Shown here: piece by piece, positions 33,999 through 42,556 of the stretch | Layout of the letters: each line of letters opens with the position of its first letter | Numbering within the stretch: position 1 is the stretch's first letter | Assembly (NCBI RefSeq): GCF_002289565.1 | Contig: NZ_NTFY01000089.1 | Span: 1 to 56,923 of the forward strand | Source of the DNA: Rhodopirellula sp. SM50 | GTDB taxonomy: Bacteria > Planctomycetota > Planctomycetia > Pirellulales > Pirellulaceae | DNA: 56,923 bases | Direction of reading: 5' to 3' | Translations under genes and position numbers: made by a program | The notes under the pieces: model-generated | Database searches by the model: none | What the model was told of the DNA's origin: nothing | Seen by the model: only the letters and a program-made list of their open reading frames with translations

Positions 33999-36050
33999 AT
34001 GTCGGTTAATCAGCAAACCGTTGAAGAAACCAAGGCGCAGATTCGCGGCTTGGTGAACGAGATCGCGGCGCTCGCCAAGAGCGGTGCGACCGCCGAGGAG
34101 TTTTATCCGGAGCTTCTCAGCCGGATCATCACGGCCCTGGCCGCTGCCGGCGGTGCGATCTGGCTGCTCGACGACGACAAACAGCTCAAGCTGCAGTACC
34201 AGATCAACGCCGAGCCGTCGATCTTGGCCAGCGACACCGATGATGCGGCGCGTCACTCGCGGCTGATCAGCCGCGCCGCCAATGCCGGCCAATCGGTGCT
34301 CGTTCCGCCCTACAGCGGCACGACCGACGGCGACGCCGAGGGCAACCCGACACGTTACTTGTTGGTGCTCGGTGCGCTCGCGCACGACGGTCACAAGGAT
34401 GGATTGATCGAAGTCTTTCAGCGACCGGACACGGCGCCGGAAACCCAGCGAGGTTACTTGCGTTTTCTCGAGCAGATGTGCTCCTTGGCGGCGGAATGGC
34501 TGCGCAGCCAAAAGCTGCAAACGCTCGGCGATCGCCAAACGCTTTGGCAACAAGCCGATGCCTTCGCGCGGGCGGCCCACGAATCGTTGGACTTGAAAGA
34601 AACAGCCTACGTGGTTGCCAACGAAGGTCGCCGCTTGATCGGCTGCGACCGCGTCAGCGTGGCGATCAAAAAAGGCGGCAAGTGCAAAGTCGAGGCGATC
34701 AGCGGTCAGGACACGATCGAAAACCGGTCCAACATCGTTGCCGCCCTGAACAAGCTGGCCACCCGCGTCTGCGCCGCCGGTGAACCGCTCTACCACGACG
34801 GTGCGACCGAAGACCTGCCGCCCCAAATCGAAGAGGCGCTAGAAGATTACGTCGACCAGTCCTACGGCCGAAACATCGCGGTGCTGCCGCTGCGTGAACC
34901 GCAGCGCAAACTCGGTGCCGAGGAAGACTCCGGTGCGGCCGGTGAAATTGATCGCGACGATGCACACCGCGGTGAAGTCATCGGCGCGTTGATTGTCGAG
35001 CAAATCGAAACCGACATTCCCGAACCGATTTTCCGGCAACGTTGCGACTTGGTGTATGAGCACGGGACGCGGGCGATCGCAAACTCCCAATCGCACAGCA
35101 ACTTGTTTCTGATGCCGATTTGGCGAGCGCTCGGACGGGCGACGTGGATCTTGCGTGCCCGAACGCTGCCCAAAACCATCGGCATCGCCGCGTTGGTCCT
35201 GGCCGTGATTCTCGGCCTGACCTTCATCCAGAAGGATTTCAATCTTTCCGCCGAAGGCAACTTGGAACCCACCGTTCGTCGACAGGTGTTCGCGGCGATC
35301 GATGGCGAAGTCATCGATGTCTTGGTGCAACGCAACAGCAAGGTCACCAAGGGGCAAGAGTTGGTCCGGCTCCGCAACCCCGAAATCGCCATCCAGCTGG
35401 AAGAACTCGAAGGCCAGCTGCGCAGCACGTTGGCGGAATTGAGGAAGGTCAAGGGTCAACAATTCGGTCAACTCGAACCCGCCGATCGAACGGCACTGCA
35501 GGGCCAGGAGTTCGAGCTGGAAACCAAGCTCACCTCGTTGCAGCAGAAGCTAAAACTGCAACGCGAGCGGGAATCGCAATTGACGATCCGCGCCCCGATC
35601 GACGGCGTCGTGACCACCTGGGATGTGGAGGAAACACTTCGCAGCCGACCGATCATGACCGGCCAGGTGCTGCTGGAAATCGCCGATCTGACACAGCCTT
35701 ATTCGCTGAAGCTGGAGTTGCCAGAAAAACGCGAGGGGCACCTGGACGCCTACGTCATGGAGACCAAAGAAACCGAGTCGCTCAGAGTGACCTACATTTT
35801 GGCGACCGATCCGACCATGGATCCGCTCGACGCCACCTTGCCGATGGACAGCATCTCACCCCGCGCTGAGGCGCACGAGGAGCACGGTGCGGTCATCGAG
35901 ATGGAAGCGTTACCGGATCAAGACCCCTTGAGAGCACTGAAACCCAGCCCGGGAGCCTCGGTGATCGCCAAAATCCACTGCGGTCGGGCCTCCAGCGGGT
36001 TCGTCTTTTTCCACGAGATCTGGGAATGGCTTTGCAAGTTCTTCTTCTGA
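33999..36050 (+). CDS. GAF-domain / membrane-fusion (HlyD-type) protein
   Basis: A 683-residue protein. The N-terminal cytosolic part (about 1-390) has at least one GAF-like domain (GAIWLLDDDKQLKLQYQI near 50-65) and a second similar region (VVANEGRRLIGCDRVSVAIK near 205-225). One membrane span, TIGIAALVLAVILGLTFI, is at about 394-411. After it comes a HlyD-type periplasmic part with a lipoyl half (VFAAIDGEVIDVLVQRNSKV), a coiled-coil hairpin and the second lipoyl half (LTIRAPIDGVVTTWDVEETL). The C-terminus is very aromatic (FFHEIWEWLCKFFF). It heads a cluster with a periplasmic HlyD protein and an M50-HlyD fusion. A second GAF-HlyD gene is at 54.8 kb. It probably couples a cytosolic signal to an envelope transport assembly. 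Confidence 0.87.
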   Translation: MSVNQQTVEETKAQIRGLVNEIAALAKSGATAEEFYPELLSRIITALAAAGGAIWLLDDDKQLKLQYQINAEPSILASDTDDAARHSRLISRAANAGQSVLVPPYSGTTDGDAEGNPTRYLLVLGALAHDGHKDGLIEVFQRPDTAPETQRGYLRFLEQMCSLAAEWLRSQKLQTLGDRQTLWQQADAFARAAHESLDLKETAYVVANEGRRLIGCDRVSVAIKKGGKCKVEAISGQDTIENRSNIVAALNKLATRVCAAGEPLYHDGATEDLPPQIEEALEDYVDQSYGRNIAVLPLREPQRKLGAEEDSGAAGEIDRDDAHRGEVIGALIVEQIETDIPEPIFRQRCDLVYEHGTRAIANSQSHSNLFLMPIWRALGRATWILRARTLPKTIGIAALVLAVILGLTFIQKDFNLSAEGNLEPTVRRQVFAAIDGEVIDVLVQRNSKVTKGQELVRLRNPEIAIQLEELEGQLRSTLAELRKVKGQQFGQLEPADRTALQGQEFELETKLTSLQQKLKLQRERESQLTIRAPIDGVVTTWDVEETLRSRPIMTGQVLLEIADLTQPYSLKLELPEKREGHLDAYVMETKETESLRVTYILATDPTMDPLDATLPMDSISPRAEAHEEHGAVIEMEALPDQDPLRALKPSPGASVIAKIHCGRASSGFVFFHEIWEWLCKFFF

Positions 36051-36100
36051 TCCCACGACGCATCATCTGTTCGACTACTCAATCACAGATCACCCTTTCA

Positions 36101-37048
36101 ATGTTCAAACGAAACGCATTTTTTCTCGGCACGCTTCTCGGCGGCGTGATGGCCATCGCCTTCCAGGTCACACCGACGTGGGCACAGTCCGCGATCGATA
36201 GCGATGCAGGCATCTTGGTGGAAAACTGCATGGTGCGGTTCATCAACAAGACCAAGGTCCCGTCGGAGACGCAGGGCAAGCTGACCGAGCTGCCGGTCGA
36301 GGAGGGGATGTCGATCAAGAAAGGCGATGTCATCGCGATCGTCGATGACAAGCAAGCCCGGCTGGCGCTGGAGCTGAAACAGGCCGAAGAACTGGTCGCC
36401 AAGCTGAACGCGCAAAACGACGTCAACAAACGTGACGCCGTTCAAAGCGAAGTGATCGCACGCCAGGAAGCAGCCGCCTATCGCGACTTGTACGCCAAGG
36501 GTGCCGCACCACAGTTTGAAATGTTGAAGAAACAGGCCGAAGCGGATCGGGCCATCCTTCGCATCGAGCTGGCGGATCTGAACGAAAACACCGCGATGGC
36601 CGAATACGTCGCCAAACAGATCGGCACGAAGCTGGCCGAGTCGGACATCGAGATGCGAACCATTCGCGCCGAATTCGATGCCTATGTCGAAAACCGATTC
36701 GCGCAACTGGGCGAATGGGTCCAGCCGGGCAGCCCGATCGTGGAACTGGTGCAAATGGACTTTGTACGCGTCGAAGGATTTATCGACGCGTTTCGTTATG
36801 CCGGCCAAATTCAAAAGGGTGCGGACGTCAAAGTCGAAATCACCGTCGGCGGAACGAGCACCAACCCGATCACGAAGACCTTCGTCGGGAAAATTGATTA
36901 CGTCAGCATGGAATTGGATTTGAACAAGCGACACCGCATCTGGGTCAAGGTTCCCAACGAACGCGACGGCGACGATTGGCTGATCAAACCCGGCATGCGG
37001 GCGACGATGCAGATCGCACCGCCCACGGCAGCCGGCGGGTTGTTTTAA
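36101..37048 (+). CDS. periplasmic membrane-fusion (HlyD/RND adaptor-like) protein
   Basis: A 315-residue exported protein. A signal peptide (MFKRNAFFLGTLLGGVMAIAF, ending before QSAID) is followed by a lipoyl half (TQGKLTELPVEEGMSIKKGD), a long alpha-helical hairpin (about residues 85-185), the second lipoyl half (FAQLGEWVQPGSPIVELVQM) and a beta-barrel region. An upstream in-frame start at 36026 lies within the preceding gene and disrupts the signal peptide. It follows the GAF-HlyD gene by 50 bases. No RND pump or ABC exporter gene is adjacent; the M50-HlyD fusion is its likely partner. Confidence 0.87.
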   Translation: MFKRNAFFLGTLLGGVMAIAFQVTPTWAQSAIDSDAGILVENCMVRFINKTKVPSETQGKLTELPVEEGMSIKKGDVIAIVDDKQARLALELKQAEELVAKLNAQNDVNKRDAVQSEVIARQEAAAYRDLYAKGAAPQFEMLKKQAEADRAILRIELADLNENTAMAEYVAKQIGTKLAESDIEMRTIRAEFDAYVENRFAQLGEWVQPGSPIVELVQMDFVRVEGFIDAFRYAGQIQKGADVKVEITVGGTSTNPITKTFVGKIDYVSMELDLNKRHRIWVKVPNERDGDDWLIKPGMRATMQIAPPTAAGGLF

Positions 37049-37102
37049 GTTTCAAGTTTCAAGTTCCAAGTTCCAAGTTTCAAGTTCCAAGTTCCAAGTT
37101 CT
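37047..37102. repeat. eight tandem heptamers (AAGTTYC)
   Basis: AAGTTTC or AAGTTCC units run eight times head to tail, the last ending AAGTTCT, starting inside the TAA stop of the preceding gene. The pyrimidine at position 6 alternates. The array fills most of the 94-base gap before the M50 gene and could alter spacing between the two genes through slippage. Confidence 0.93.
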
Positions 37103-37142
37103 CAGTATTCAGAACTCCCCTTCGGGTCCCTTGTCGAAATAG

Positions 37143-39386
37143 ATGGCCACACTTGCCGAATCTCTCGTCAGCAGTTCGTCGCGCCCGCTCACGGTGCGCA
37201 AACGTCCTGATTTGACGTCCAGTCGACATCGCTATCAGGGGACGGGCTACTGGGTCCTGAAGGAACCCGTCGGGCTGCAGTACTTTCGATTTCATGACGA
37301 AGAGTATTTCATCCTGAACATGCTCGACGGGCACGTCAGTCTGCAGCAGATCAAGGACGGATTCGAACAGCGATTTGCCCCCCAGAAGATCACCTTCGGC
37401 GATTTGCAGCAATTCATCGGCATGTTGCACCGCAGCGGGTTGGTGATCAGCAATTCGCCGGGCCAGGGCAAAGCACTTCGCCATCGCGGGCGGAAGAAAA
37501 AGAACAAAGAGATGATGGGCAAGATGGCCAACGTCTTTGCCCTGCGGTTTCGCGGCTTCGACCCCGAACGCATCTTAAATGCGATCCTGCCGTGGTTCGG
37601 TTGGATGTTTACCGTTCCGGCACTGCTGTTCTTCATCGGGCTGTTCGTGGCCGCCTCGTTGATGTTGGCGACGCAATATGAAACGGTCTACGCGCGGCTG
37701 CCGACGTTCCAGCAATTTTTTGCGGCCGATCGTTGGCTGATCCTGGCCGCGACGATGGCGATCGTCAAAGTGTTGCACGAGTTCGGGCACGGGCTGAGCT
37801 GTAAAAAGTTCGGCGGGGAGTGTCACGAGATCGGCTTCATGTTGCTGGTCTTCACGCCCTGTCTGTACTGCAACGTTTCCGATTCATGGATGCTGCCGAA
37901 CAAATGGAAGCGTGTTTGGATCGGCGCCGGCGGGATCTATGTCGAAATGATCTTGGCCTCGATCGCCGCCTTCGTGTGGTTTTTGACCGAGTCGGGGACG
38001 ACACTCAACGACTTGTGTTTGAACATGATGTTCTTGAATGTCGTCAGCACCATTTTGGTCAACGGGAACCCGCTGCTGCGGTTCGACGGGTATTACATCC
38101 TGATGGACATGCTGGAGATTCCCAACCTCCGTCAGAAAAGCACCGAAGTCCTGAAACGCTGGTTTCAAAAGACATGTTTGGGATTGGAACTGCAAGACGA
38201 CCCGTTCTTGCCGACGCGGGGGCGCGTTTATTTTGCACTCTTTACCATCGCCAGTGTGATTTATCGCTGGGTCGTGGTGTTCTCCATCTGTTGGTTCGTG
38301 ATCAAGGTGCTCGAACCCTACGGCTTGGAAGTGATCGGCCGGATGGTCGCGGTGATCGGTTTTTCGGGACTGATTGCTCAGCCCGTGATTCAAACATGGA
38401 AGTTCTGTCGAACTCCTGGGAGACTTTCGAAAGTGAAACGTTTTAATGTGATGATCACACTGTCGGTCGTCTCGGTGATCATCGCCGCGGTGTGTTTCAT
38501 CAAGCTTCCACACCACGTGGATTGCGCCTTTGAAATTCGACCGACCGAAGCGGGACGGGTCTACGCGGGCAGCGTCGGGCAAATCGTCGACACCGTGGTT
38601 CCCGGTCAAATCGTCGAGGCCGGCGAGACGATTGCGGTGTTAAAGAACCCAGACCTTGAAATGCGAATGAAGGACCTCGAAATCGAAGAGGCTGTGGCCA
38701 CGGTTCAACTGCAAAAGCTGGCCGACCGCGTCTTCTCTGATCGATCCCTCGCCGCACAACTCGAGACACAGCAAGAAATCCTGGACTCGATCACCGAACT
38801 GAAGAAGAAAACTCAAGTCGAAATCGACAGACTGACGATCACGGCGCCGATTTCCGGCGTGGTCATTCCGCCACCGCGGCGGCCCGAACGAGACAGCAAC
38901 GACGGCCAGCTACCGTCCTGGGCGGGCTCTCCCTTGGAATTGCAGAACCGCGGCGCGATGCTGACCTCGGACGACTTGCTGTGCGAAATCGGCAACGCGG
39001 ATGACTTCGAAGCGATCTTGGCGATCGACCAAGGCGATGTCCAATTGGTGCGCGAAGGCCAATCGGTCGACATGAAGCTCGATTCGCGGCGACTGGAAAC
39101 CTTCTCCGGAACGATCAGCGAAAAGTCGCGCGAACCGTTGCGGATGACGTCGACCTCGATGTCCAGCCAAACCGGCAGCGACCTGCAGACCGAGATCGAT
39201 CCGGCGACCGGACAGGTCAAACCGCGGAGCGTGACCTACCAAGCACGCGTGCCGCTGGAAATCCTCGATTCCGATCTGCCGCTACGACCCGGATATCGCG
39301 GCAGTGCCAAGATCCACGTCGACAAGAAATCACTCGGCCAACGACTCTGGAGAGTGATCGCCAAAACCTTCAACTTTGAGTTTTAA
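37143..39386 (+). CDS. PqqD-like / M50 membrane protease / lipoyl fusion protein
   Basis: A 747-residue inner-membrane protein. Residues about 20-110 resemble a PqqD-type winged domain (EEYFILNMLDGHVSLQQIKD). The M50 core has the zinc motif H212-E-F-G-H216 in VLHEFGHGLSCKKFGGE, then VFTPCLYCNVSDSWMLP and the second motif NPLLRFDGYYILMDMLEIPN. Several transmembrane helices flank these. After about residue 435 come a final span, a lipoyl half (VGQIVDTVVPGQIVEAGE), a short hairpin, a second lipoyl half and a barrel. The C-terminus ends in KTFNFEF. Proteins of this layout occur beside HlyD genes; whether they cut proteins or act as transporters is unknown. The active-site residues look intact. 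Confidence 0.9.
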   Translation: MATLAESLVSSSSRPLTVRKRPDLTSSRHRYQGTGYWVLKEPVGLQYFRFHDEEYFILNMLDGHVSLQQIKDGFEQRFAPQKITFGDLQQFIGMLHRSGLVISNSPGQGKALRHRGRKKKNKEMMGKMANVFALRFRGFDPERILNAILPWFGWMFTVPALLFFIGLFVAASLMLATQYETVYARLPTFQQFFAADRWLILAATMAIVKVLHEFGHGLSCKKFGGECHEIGFMLLVFTPCLYCNVSDSWMLPNKWKRVWIGAGGIYVEMILASIAAFVWFLTESGTTLNDLCLNMMFLNVVSTILVNGNPLLRFDGYYILMDMLEIPNLRQKSTEVLKRWFQKTCLGLELQDDPFLPTRGRVYFALFTIASVIYRWVVVFSICWFVIKVLEPYGLEVIGRMVAVIGFSGLIAQPVIQTWKFCRTPGRLSKVKRFNVMITLSVVSVIIAAVCFIKLPHHVDCAFEIRPTEAGRVYAGSVGQIVDTVVPGQIVEAGETIAVLKNPDLEMRMKDLEIEEAVATVQLQKLADRVFSDRSLAAQLETQQEILDSITELKKKTQVEIDRLTITAPISGVVIPPPRRPERDSNDGQLPSWAGSPLELQNRGAMLTSDDLLCEIGNADDFEAILAIDQGDVQLVREGQSVDMKLDSRRLETFSGTISEKSREPLRMTSTSMSSQTGSDLQTEIDPATGQVKPRSVTYQARVPLEILDSDLPLRPGYRGSAKIHVDKKSLGQRLWRVIAKTFNFEF

Positions 39387-39672
39387 AGCGATGATGCAAT
39401 CTGTCTTGCCCGCTTGCTCTCATTTCCCTATTTACACTCTCGAATTTCCTAGTCGACGCACTTTGCCTCTAGTTAACTCATTGCATCAAGCATGAACTGA
39501 ATTTCCCTTGTGGATCGGTTTTCGTGGCCCATCACGGCCGTTAGGATGAATTCCTCGCGGTGTCGCGATCGGTGAAAACCGAACCCAAAATCGATCTTTC
39601 CCCTTTTTGAGCGATCCGTTTTCTGCTTTGGATCACGATCGCGACCCTAACCTTTGTGGAGAACTCTCATCG
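39387..39672. other. 286-base intergenic region
   Basis: I see no gene, hairpin or repeat here. Runs of pyrimidines (for example CCCTTTTTGAG near 39600) occur upstream of the DUF3467 gene. A short open frame extends that gene to 39607 but starts without a good site. Confidence 0.4.
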
Positions 39673-40065
39673 ATGGCTGATGAATCCAAGAAACCTGAAG
39701 CTGCAGCACCACCGGCCGAGCAAGCGCAAACGCAACAGCCCGTTCAAGTTCAGGTGAACGACAGCAACACGTTGGCGACCTACGCAAACTTCTGCCGCGT
39801 CACCGGATCGCCGGAAGAGCTGATCGTCGATTTCGGTCTCAACCCGCAGCCGATCGGCGTGCCGAAAGAGCCGATCGAAGTCAAGCAACGTATCATCGTC
39901 AACTTCTTTACCGCCAAGCGTCTGTTGGCCGCATTGCAAATGTCGATCGCTCGTCACGAAGCCGTTTTTGGTGTCCTGGAAACGGACATCAACAAGCGAG
40001 TTCGTCCCGGGTTGGCGCAGCAACAAAGCGCTCCGCAAGCCGCACCGGCTCCGGCAGCCGAGTAG
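39673..40065 (+). CDS. DUF3467 family protein
   Basis: A 130-residue cytoplasmic protein. The core (YANFCRVTGSPEELIVDFGL, then IVNFFTAKRLLAALQMSIAR) matches DUF3467: a small beta-alpha fold in which residues after Y-A-N describe a strand, and the helix ends with the conserved H-E. The N- and C-terminal tails are Ala/Pro/Gln rich. Function is unknown. The ATG at 39673 lies a few bases after GGAGAAC and is preferred over the longer frame from 39607. A strong terminator follows 40 bases after the stop, so it appears to be a single-gene unit. Confidence 0.85.
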   Translation: MADESKKPEAAAPPAEQAQTQQPVQVQVNDSNTLATYANFCRVTGSPEELIVDFGLNPQPIGVPKEPIEVKQRIIVNFFTAKRLLAALQMSIARHEAVFGVLETDINKRVRPGLAQQQSAPQAAPAPAAE

Positions 40066-40107
40066 TCGGTTCCTGGCGGGCCACCGTCCAGATCTCAAAA
40101 AATCACC

Positions 40108-40145
40108 AAACCGCGTGCCATCCGATTCTTGGCACGCGGTTTTTT
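40108..40145 (+). terminator. Rho-independent terminator after the DUF3467 gene
   Basis: AAACCGCGTGCCA and TGGCACGCGGTTT form a perfect 13-bp stem with a nine-base loop, followed by a T-run. It also has an A-run upstream and so could work in the opposite direction. Confidence 0.93.
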
Positions 40146-40359
40146 CGTGGCCCATCGGTTACAACGGGCGTTCCCAAACCTTTCTGCCCCCGTGCGTTGT
40201 AGCAGCCTGCTGAAGGTGGATCGGACAAGGCGATCAGTCCCGCGCGACAACTCCCAAGGACTCGTTGCCTCGTCCACGACGATGGACCCTCATCGGTCGC
40301 TGTGAAAACCGCGCGAGTCGCATTTCTGACATGTCCTTTTCTTGTACGAGCTCCGATCG

Positions 40360-40944
40360 ATGCAATACCCGCTAAACCTCAGCTTCAAACTTTTAACGTT
40401 CGGTCAACGGATCGTCGCTTCTGACGCCGACGGCAACGTGTTGATGTTCATCAAGCAAAAGATGTTCAAGCTGAAAGAAAAGGTTGAGATCTACAACGAC
40501 GAGAAACAGTCTCAGTTGATCTTTCGTATCGAAGCCGATCGGATGCTGGATTTTTCGGCCAACTACAGCTTCACCGACGCCGAAGGCAACCCCTGGGGAT
40601 CGGTGCGTCGCAAGGGGATGCGGTCGCTGTGGGCGGCACACTACCAAGTGATGCAAGAGGGCCAGGTCGACATGGAGATCCGCGAGGAGAGTCCGATGAA
40701 GAAGGTGCTCGAAAGCATTCTCGGCGAGATTCCGCTCCTCGGATTGGCCGCCGTCTACCTGCTCAATCCCAGCTACATCGTCACCCGCCCCGATGGGACG
40801 CCGTTGCTGAAGCTGATCAAAAAACCGGCGCTGTTCGAAGGCAAGTTTGTGCTCGAAAAGCTCAACGACATGCCCGAAGACGACGAGCTGCGGTCGCTGA
40901 TGGCGCTGCTGATGCTGGTGCTGCTGGAACGCCGTCGCGGTTGA
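40360..40944 (+). CDS. LURP-one-related (YxjI-like) protein
   Basis: A 194-residue protein that looks like the LURP-one/YxjI beta-barrel family, related to tubby and phospholipid scramblases. Visible: FKLLTFGQRIVASDADGNVL, FIKQKMFKLKEKVEIYNDE and FSANYSFTDAEGNPWGSVRR, a run of antiparallel strands with the K-x-K-x-K-E-x-x-x-I-Y pattern. A hydrophobic helix near the middle (ILGEIPLLGLAAVYLL) might touch the membrane. The family's cellular role in bacteria is unknown. The ATG at 40360 is chosen; an in-frame TTG at 40342 would add six residues. Confidence 0.75.
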   Translation: MQYPLNLSFKLLTFGQRIVASDADGNVLMFIKQKMFKLKEKVEIYNDEKQSQLIFRIEADRMLDFSANYSFTDAEGNPWGSVRRKGMRSLWAAHYQVMQEGQVDMEIREESPMKKVLESILGEIPLLGLAAVYLLNPSYIVTRPDGTPLLKLIKKPALFEGKFVLEKLNDMPEDDELRSLMALLMLVLLERRRG

Positions 40945-41233
40945 CCGCGGGCCGGGGTGCCCCCGCATAAACGAACCCACGGATGGCAGCGCGTACCCAC
41001 GGATCCCAGGCTGCTTTCTATCCGTGGGTTCGCTCTGCCATCCGTGGGTTCATTTAAATCGGGCACTCGGGGCTGTCCTCAGGCTGGCGTTTCCAGCGTC
41101 GCACTGCAACCCGCCGGTTTGACTCCGCGATCCAATCAGACGGATGACCGGCGCATGACGTTTACCGCTAGACGGTCCACTACCGCCGATTTCGACGTCC
41201 GCGACCGATGGAGTTGATTCTGATGAGGTGGAA
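40945..41233. other. intergenic region with nested ACCCACGGAT repeats
   Basis: 289 bases between convergent genes. It contains the nested hairpin at 40973-41051 and no supported gene. Confidence 0.5.
40973..41051. repeat. nested inverted repeat with four ACCCACGGAT boxes
   Basis: Outer arms GAACCCACGGATGGCAG (40973-40989) and CTGCCATCCGTGGGTTC (41035-41051) enclose an inner pair ACCCACGGAT (40995-41004) and ATCCGTGGGT (41020-41029). It lies between the ends of two convergent genes and may serve as a bidirectional transcript end, though no T-run is seen. Confidence 0.85.
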
Positions 41234-41947
41234 CTACTTCCTGACCGTGCTCATGCCCCCGTCGACGCCCAGCGTCTGGCCGGTGATCCACGGCCCGTCG
41301 GTCAACAAAAAGTGGCTCAGCGAAGCGATGTCGTCGATGGTTCCGGTACGTCCGAGTGGATACCGCGCGGCCATCGCCTGTTCCTTCTCTTCGTCGCCAA
41401 AGAACTGGCTGGCCAACGGGGTGTCGACCAGCGCCGGGGCGACGCAGTTGACACGGATCTTGGGTGACAGCTCGGCGGCCAGTGTCCGCGCTAATCCCTC
41501 CACGCCCGCTTTGGCGACGGCCACCGAAGCGTGCAGGGGGATTCCCAGCTTGACCGCGACGGTGCTGTACAGGACGACGCTGGCCGCTTCAGCAGCCCGC
41601 AGCCCCTTCATCGCGGCCTGGATGCACTTGATCGCCCCGACGACGTTCAATTCAAAGTCCTCCCGGAAGGCGTCCGGTGCGATCCCGCGAAACGATCTCA
41701 ATCGGATCGATCCGGGACAGTAGGCCAGCCCGCGGATCACCCCGGGGAACAGCTCGCCGGAGACCTCGTCTTGGGTCACGTCGATCGCAACGTGCTTGAC
41801 GCCGGGCAGGTCAGCGGCGTGCTCCCAGTTGCGGCTCAGCACGGTCACCGCGGCGCCGTCCGCGACCAGCCGCCTGACAAGCCCCAGCCCGATCCCGCTG
41901 CTGCCACCGACGACGACAAACTCACCCTGATTCGACTCGTTACTCAA
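41234..41947 (-). CDS. SDR-family oxidoreductase lacking the usual active-site tyrosine
   Basis: A 237-residue short-chain dehydrogenase/reductase. The N-terminal cofactor motif is VVVGGSSGIGLGLVRRL. The usual N-N-A-G is altered to YCPGSIR, and the ELNVVGAI segment supplies the helix-4 Asn. The usual Ser is present in VVLYSTVAV, but the Y-x-x-x-K motif reads VAVAK, so the catalytic tyrosine appears replaced by valine while the lysine stays. The C-terminus (ITGQTLGVDGGMSTVR) is normal. The start is TTG at 41947 with GGTGG 8-12 bases upstream; no ATG is available. It may be a cofactor-binding or regulatory protein, or use another residue. Confidence 0.87.
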   Translation of the reverse strand: MSNESNQGEFVVVGGSSGIGLGLVRRLVADGAAVTVLSRNWEHAADLPGVKHVAIDVTQDEVSGELFPGVIRGLAYCPGSIRLRSFRGIAPDAFREDFELNVVGAIKCIQAAMKGLRAAEAASVVLYSTVAVKLGIPLHASVAVAKAGVEGLARTLAAELSPKIRVNCVAPALVDTPLASQFFGDEEKEQAMAARYPLGRTGTIDDIASLSHFLLTDGPWITGQTLGVDGGMSTVRK

Positions 41948-42023
41948 TTTTGATCCACCACCGATGGGAACGCGTTGGTCCTACGCCACAAACCCTGCCG
42001 GGCAACGCTGTGAAGCATTTTTT

Positions 42024-42094
42024 AGCGGCAGGGCGCGAGCCCTCCGGTATTTGGGCAAAGATGCGGAACCGGAGGGCTCGCGCCCTGCCGCTAA
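42024..42094. repeat. long hairpin of the GGCAGGGCGCGAGCCCTCCGG family
   Basis: TAGCGGCAGGGCGCGAGCCC followed by TCCGG pairs with CCGGAGGGCTCGCGCCCTGC followed by CGCTA. The arms are 25 bases with a loop of about 20 bases. It is the largest hairpin in the window. It sits just upstream of the SDR gene start, in the gap with the small gene on the same strand. Confidence 0.9.
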
Positions 42095-42210
42095 CGCCTT
42101 GAGAAACACAGGGAAAAAAATGCTTCACAGCGTTGCCTGCCGGGGCGGGCGTTTGAGAAACCGTAGCGGGTCGGCAATGCGGCGCAGGCGGCGATGGCAG
42201 ATCGTGCAAG

Positions 42211-42242
42211 ACGAAAAAACCCCGCGAGCGAGGCTCGCGGGG
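42211..42242 (-). terminator. minus-strand terminator for the 77-residue gene
   Basis: On the minus strand CCCCGCGAGCCTCGCTCGCGGGG is followed by TTTTTTCG. The nine-base stem plus T-run lies about 80 bases after the stop of the small gene at 42323 and supports it being transcribed. Confidence 0.8.
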
Positions 42243-42290
42243 TGACTGGGTCTTTCTCAGCGTTGGTGCTACCGTGCGACGACGGCAACT

Positions 42291-42338
42291 GGGCCGATCT
42301 ATTCGCGGGGGCGCGGGCCGATCTATTCGCGGGGGCGG
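42291..42338. repeat. 24-bp tandem duplication at a gene's 3' end
   Basis: GGGCCGATCTATTCGCGGGG plus GCGC/GCGG occurs twice in a row. On the minus strand the first copy holds the TAG stop of the 77-residue gene and the second lies in its 3' untranslated part, so the gene end has been duplicated. Confidence 0.9.
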
Positions 42339-42556
42339 ATGGCACCGGTCAGGCCGCTGTAATCAACACGGTCCGTGTTGTGCCACAGCGGTTGTCCGCG
42401 TTCCACTCGGCTACGCAGCACTTCAATCTTCTCGGCACTTCCGGCAGGCGCGTCGGTCGGCGAGAATCGGTCGTCTTCATGGGGCACGAAGTCTTCATCG
42501 TGTCCGTAACGAAGGATCGCTTCGAAGACGTTCTTGCATCGGGTCATGTCTTTCAT
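42323..42556 (-). CDS. small conserved-looking hypothetical protein
   Basis: A 77-residue protein beginning MKDMTRCKNVFEAILRYG. It has an acidic middle (HDEDFVPHEDDRFSP) and a C-terminal half with EKIEVLRSRVERGQPLWHNT, which resembles a short motif I associate with small planctomycete proteins (inference from memory). A Met three codons later (42547) is also possible; an upstream extension to 42691 is less protein-like. A good minus-strand terminator follows. No function can be given. Confidence 0.6.
   Translation of the reverse strand: MKDMTRCKNVFEAILRYGHDEDFVPHEDDRFSPTDAPAGSAEKIEVLRSRVERGQPLWHNTDRVDYSGLTGAIRPRE

Larger units (their letters stand above)
41948..42322. other. intergenic region with hairpins
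   Basis: Contains a long hairpin at 42024-42094, a minus-strand terminator near 42211-42242, and half of a 24-bp tandem duplication. No gene is seen; the open frames run through the repeats. Confidence 0.55.
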
